Shown: positions 63,351 to 64,000 of the stretch, piece by piece
Layout of the letters: the number at the start of each line of letters is the position of its first letter
Numbering within the stretch: position 1 is the stretch's first letter
From: Epiperipatus broadwayi
Taxonomy: Eukaryota > Onychophora > Udeonychophora > Euonychophora > Peripatidae
Assembly (NCBI GenBank): GCA_028023455.1
Contig: JAQFVV010006643.1
Coordinates: 434,001 to 498,000 of the forward strand
Length of the DNA stretch: 64,000 nt
Direction of reading: 5' to 3'
Made by a program: the position numbers and the translations under genes
Notes under the pieces: model-generated
Told to the model about the DNA's origin: nothing
Database searches by the model: none
Seen by the model: only the letters and a program-made list of their open reading frames with translations

Positions 63351-64000
63351 TCCTTGTGAGACTTCTTATATGCTATCAACAGCTGATTGATTCTGACTCT
63401 TATAAAATGAATAAACTTCTTTTTTAATTGAAATTTGTATTTAAAATTAAATTAAATAAAAATCAATCTCTGATGAATCTACAAAATTCAATTTTAAAAT
63501 ATTAAAATTATTTTCTATTACTCAAATTATCCTAAGATAATGTTATAACTGACATATTTTCATAAGGTTGGGTGATCAGAATTCTGTGATTTGTTTTTGG
63601 TTATACTACAAGTTATTTTATTTAAAAAAACAAAATCTATACATATAAAATAATACTGTAAAAATGTATACTTTTGATTTTTAATAATTATTTCACAAAT
63701 AGTGTGTATAAATAATTATGAGTCTTAATAAGTTTTGCCAAAAAAAATTACTTTTTTAATTATTCCCCAAATGTTCTTGAAATAACCTTGCAAATAGCAT
63801 GGAAAAGAATAAGTCAATCAAAGAGAAAAAAGGCAGAGCTAAAACTGTTTGATTTTGCTGCTATTCAGTTACACTGGTCTATTTTGATTTTTCTTTTTGA
63901 AATTAAAAAATCCATATTTTAAAACTACACTAATTTATTAATTAAAAAGTAATAATTAGTGAATTATCTCAACAGATGGTTGTACAAACACTATTAAAAT
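63351..64000. other. AT-rich non-coding sequence
   Basis: Nothing recognised to the end of the window. Confidence 0.4.

Overview
The window is nuclear DNA from a multicellular eukaryote, very probably an invertebrate animal. It is strongly AT-rich, has no operons or dense coding, carries large GATA/GACA/TA/CA microsatellites, and is built mostly from decayed transposable elements: APE-type LINEs, hAT DNA transposons, tRNA-derived SINEs and foldback elements. I cannot name the species. Only one open reading frame looks like a possible host gene: a 269-codon secreted, heavily glycosylated protein on the minus strand at 15175-15984. Almost every other long frame is a transposon relic, a microsatellite translation or AT-rich noise. 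Multi-exon host genes with short exons could be present unseen.

Layout. 1-5.6 kb: AT-rich sequence with one tRNA-like SINE scrap. 5.6-12.4 kb: a long degenerate RTE-like LINE (+), a CCHC-type LINE (-) and a second RTE-like LINE (+), the first broken by a SINE and a foldback element. 12.5-12.75 kb: a palindromic SINE-like element with a perfect 15-bp target duplication. 15.2-16.0 kb: the orphan secreted-protein gene. 17.1-22.6 kb: a ribozyme-bearing terminal-inverted-repeat element, a long TA array and two head-to-head old LINEs. 22.8-27.1 kb: two hAT elements. 30-31 kb: a composite of three hammerhead-like motifs, two of them in tandem. 31-35 kb: a gag/ORF1-like relic, a 5'-truncated RTE LINE with perfect target duplication, a minisatellite and a TTAA-flanked MITE. 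39.9-43.4 kb: another hammerhead element and the best LINE copy of the CCHC family. 46-54 kb: decayed hammerhead elements, SINEs and a third hAT element with transposase remains. 52.8-63.3 kb: AT-rich modular repeats in opposite orientations around very large CTAT/GATA arrays and a 141-bp poly-G block.

The most interesting system is a dispersed family of short non-coding foldback elements, about seven loci, whose conserved core folds as a type I hammerhead ribozyme: CUGAUGA, a short stem II, GAAAC, a tiny palindromic stem III, a GUC cleavage triplet and a 6-bp stem I. At 30.4-30.9 kb two such motifs sit in direct tandem with cleavage sites 436 nt apart. Two foldback loci carry target duplications of 13-14 bp, which suggests retrotransposition rather than cut-and-paste. 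This matches what is known of Penelope-like elements and metazoan retrozymes, but the sequence and the palindromic architecture are not ones I recognise. No copy here has every catalytic position intact, so the window shows relics; active relatives would be elsewhere in the genome.
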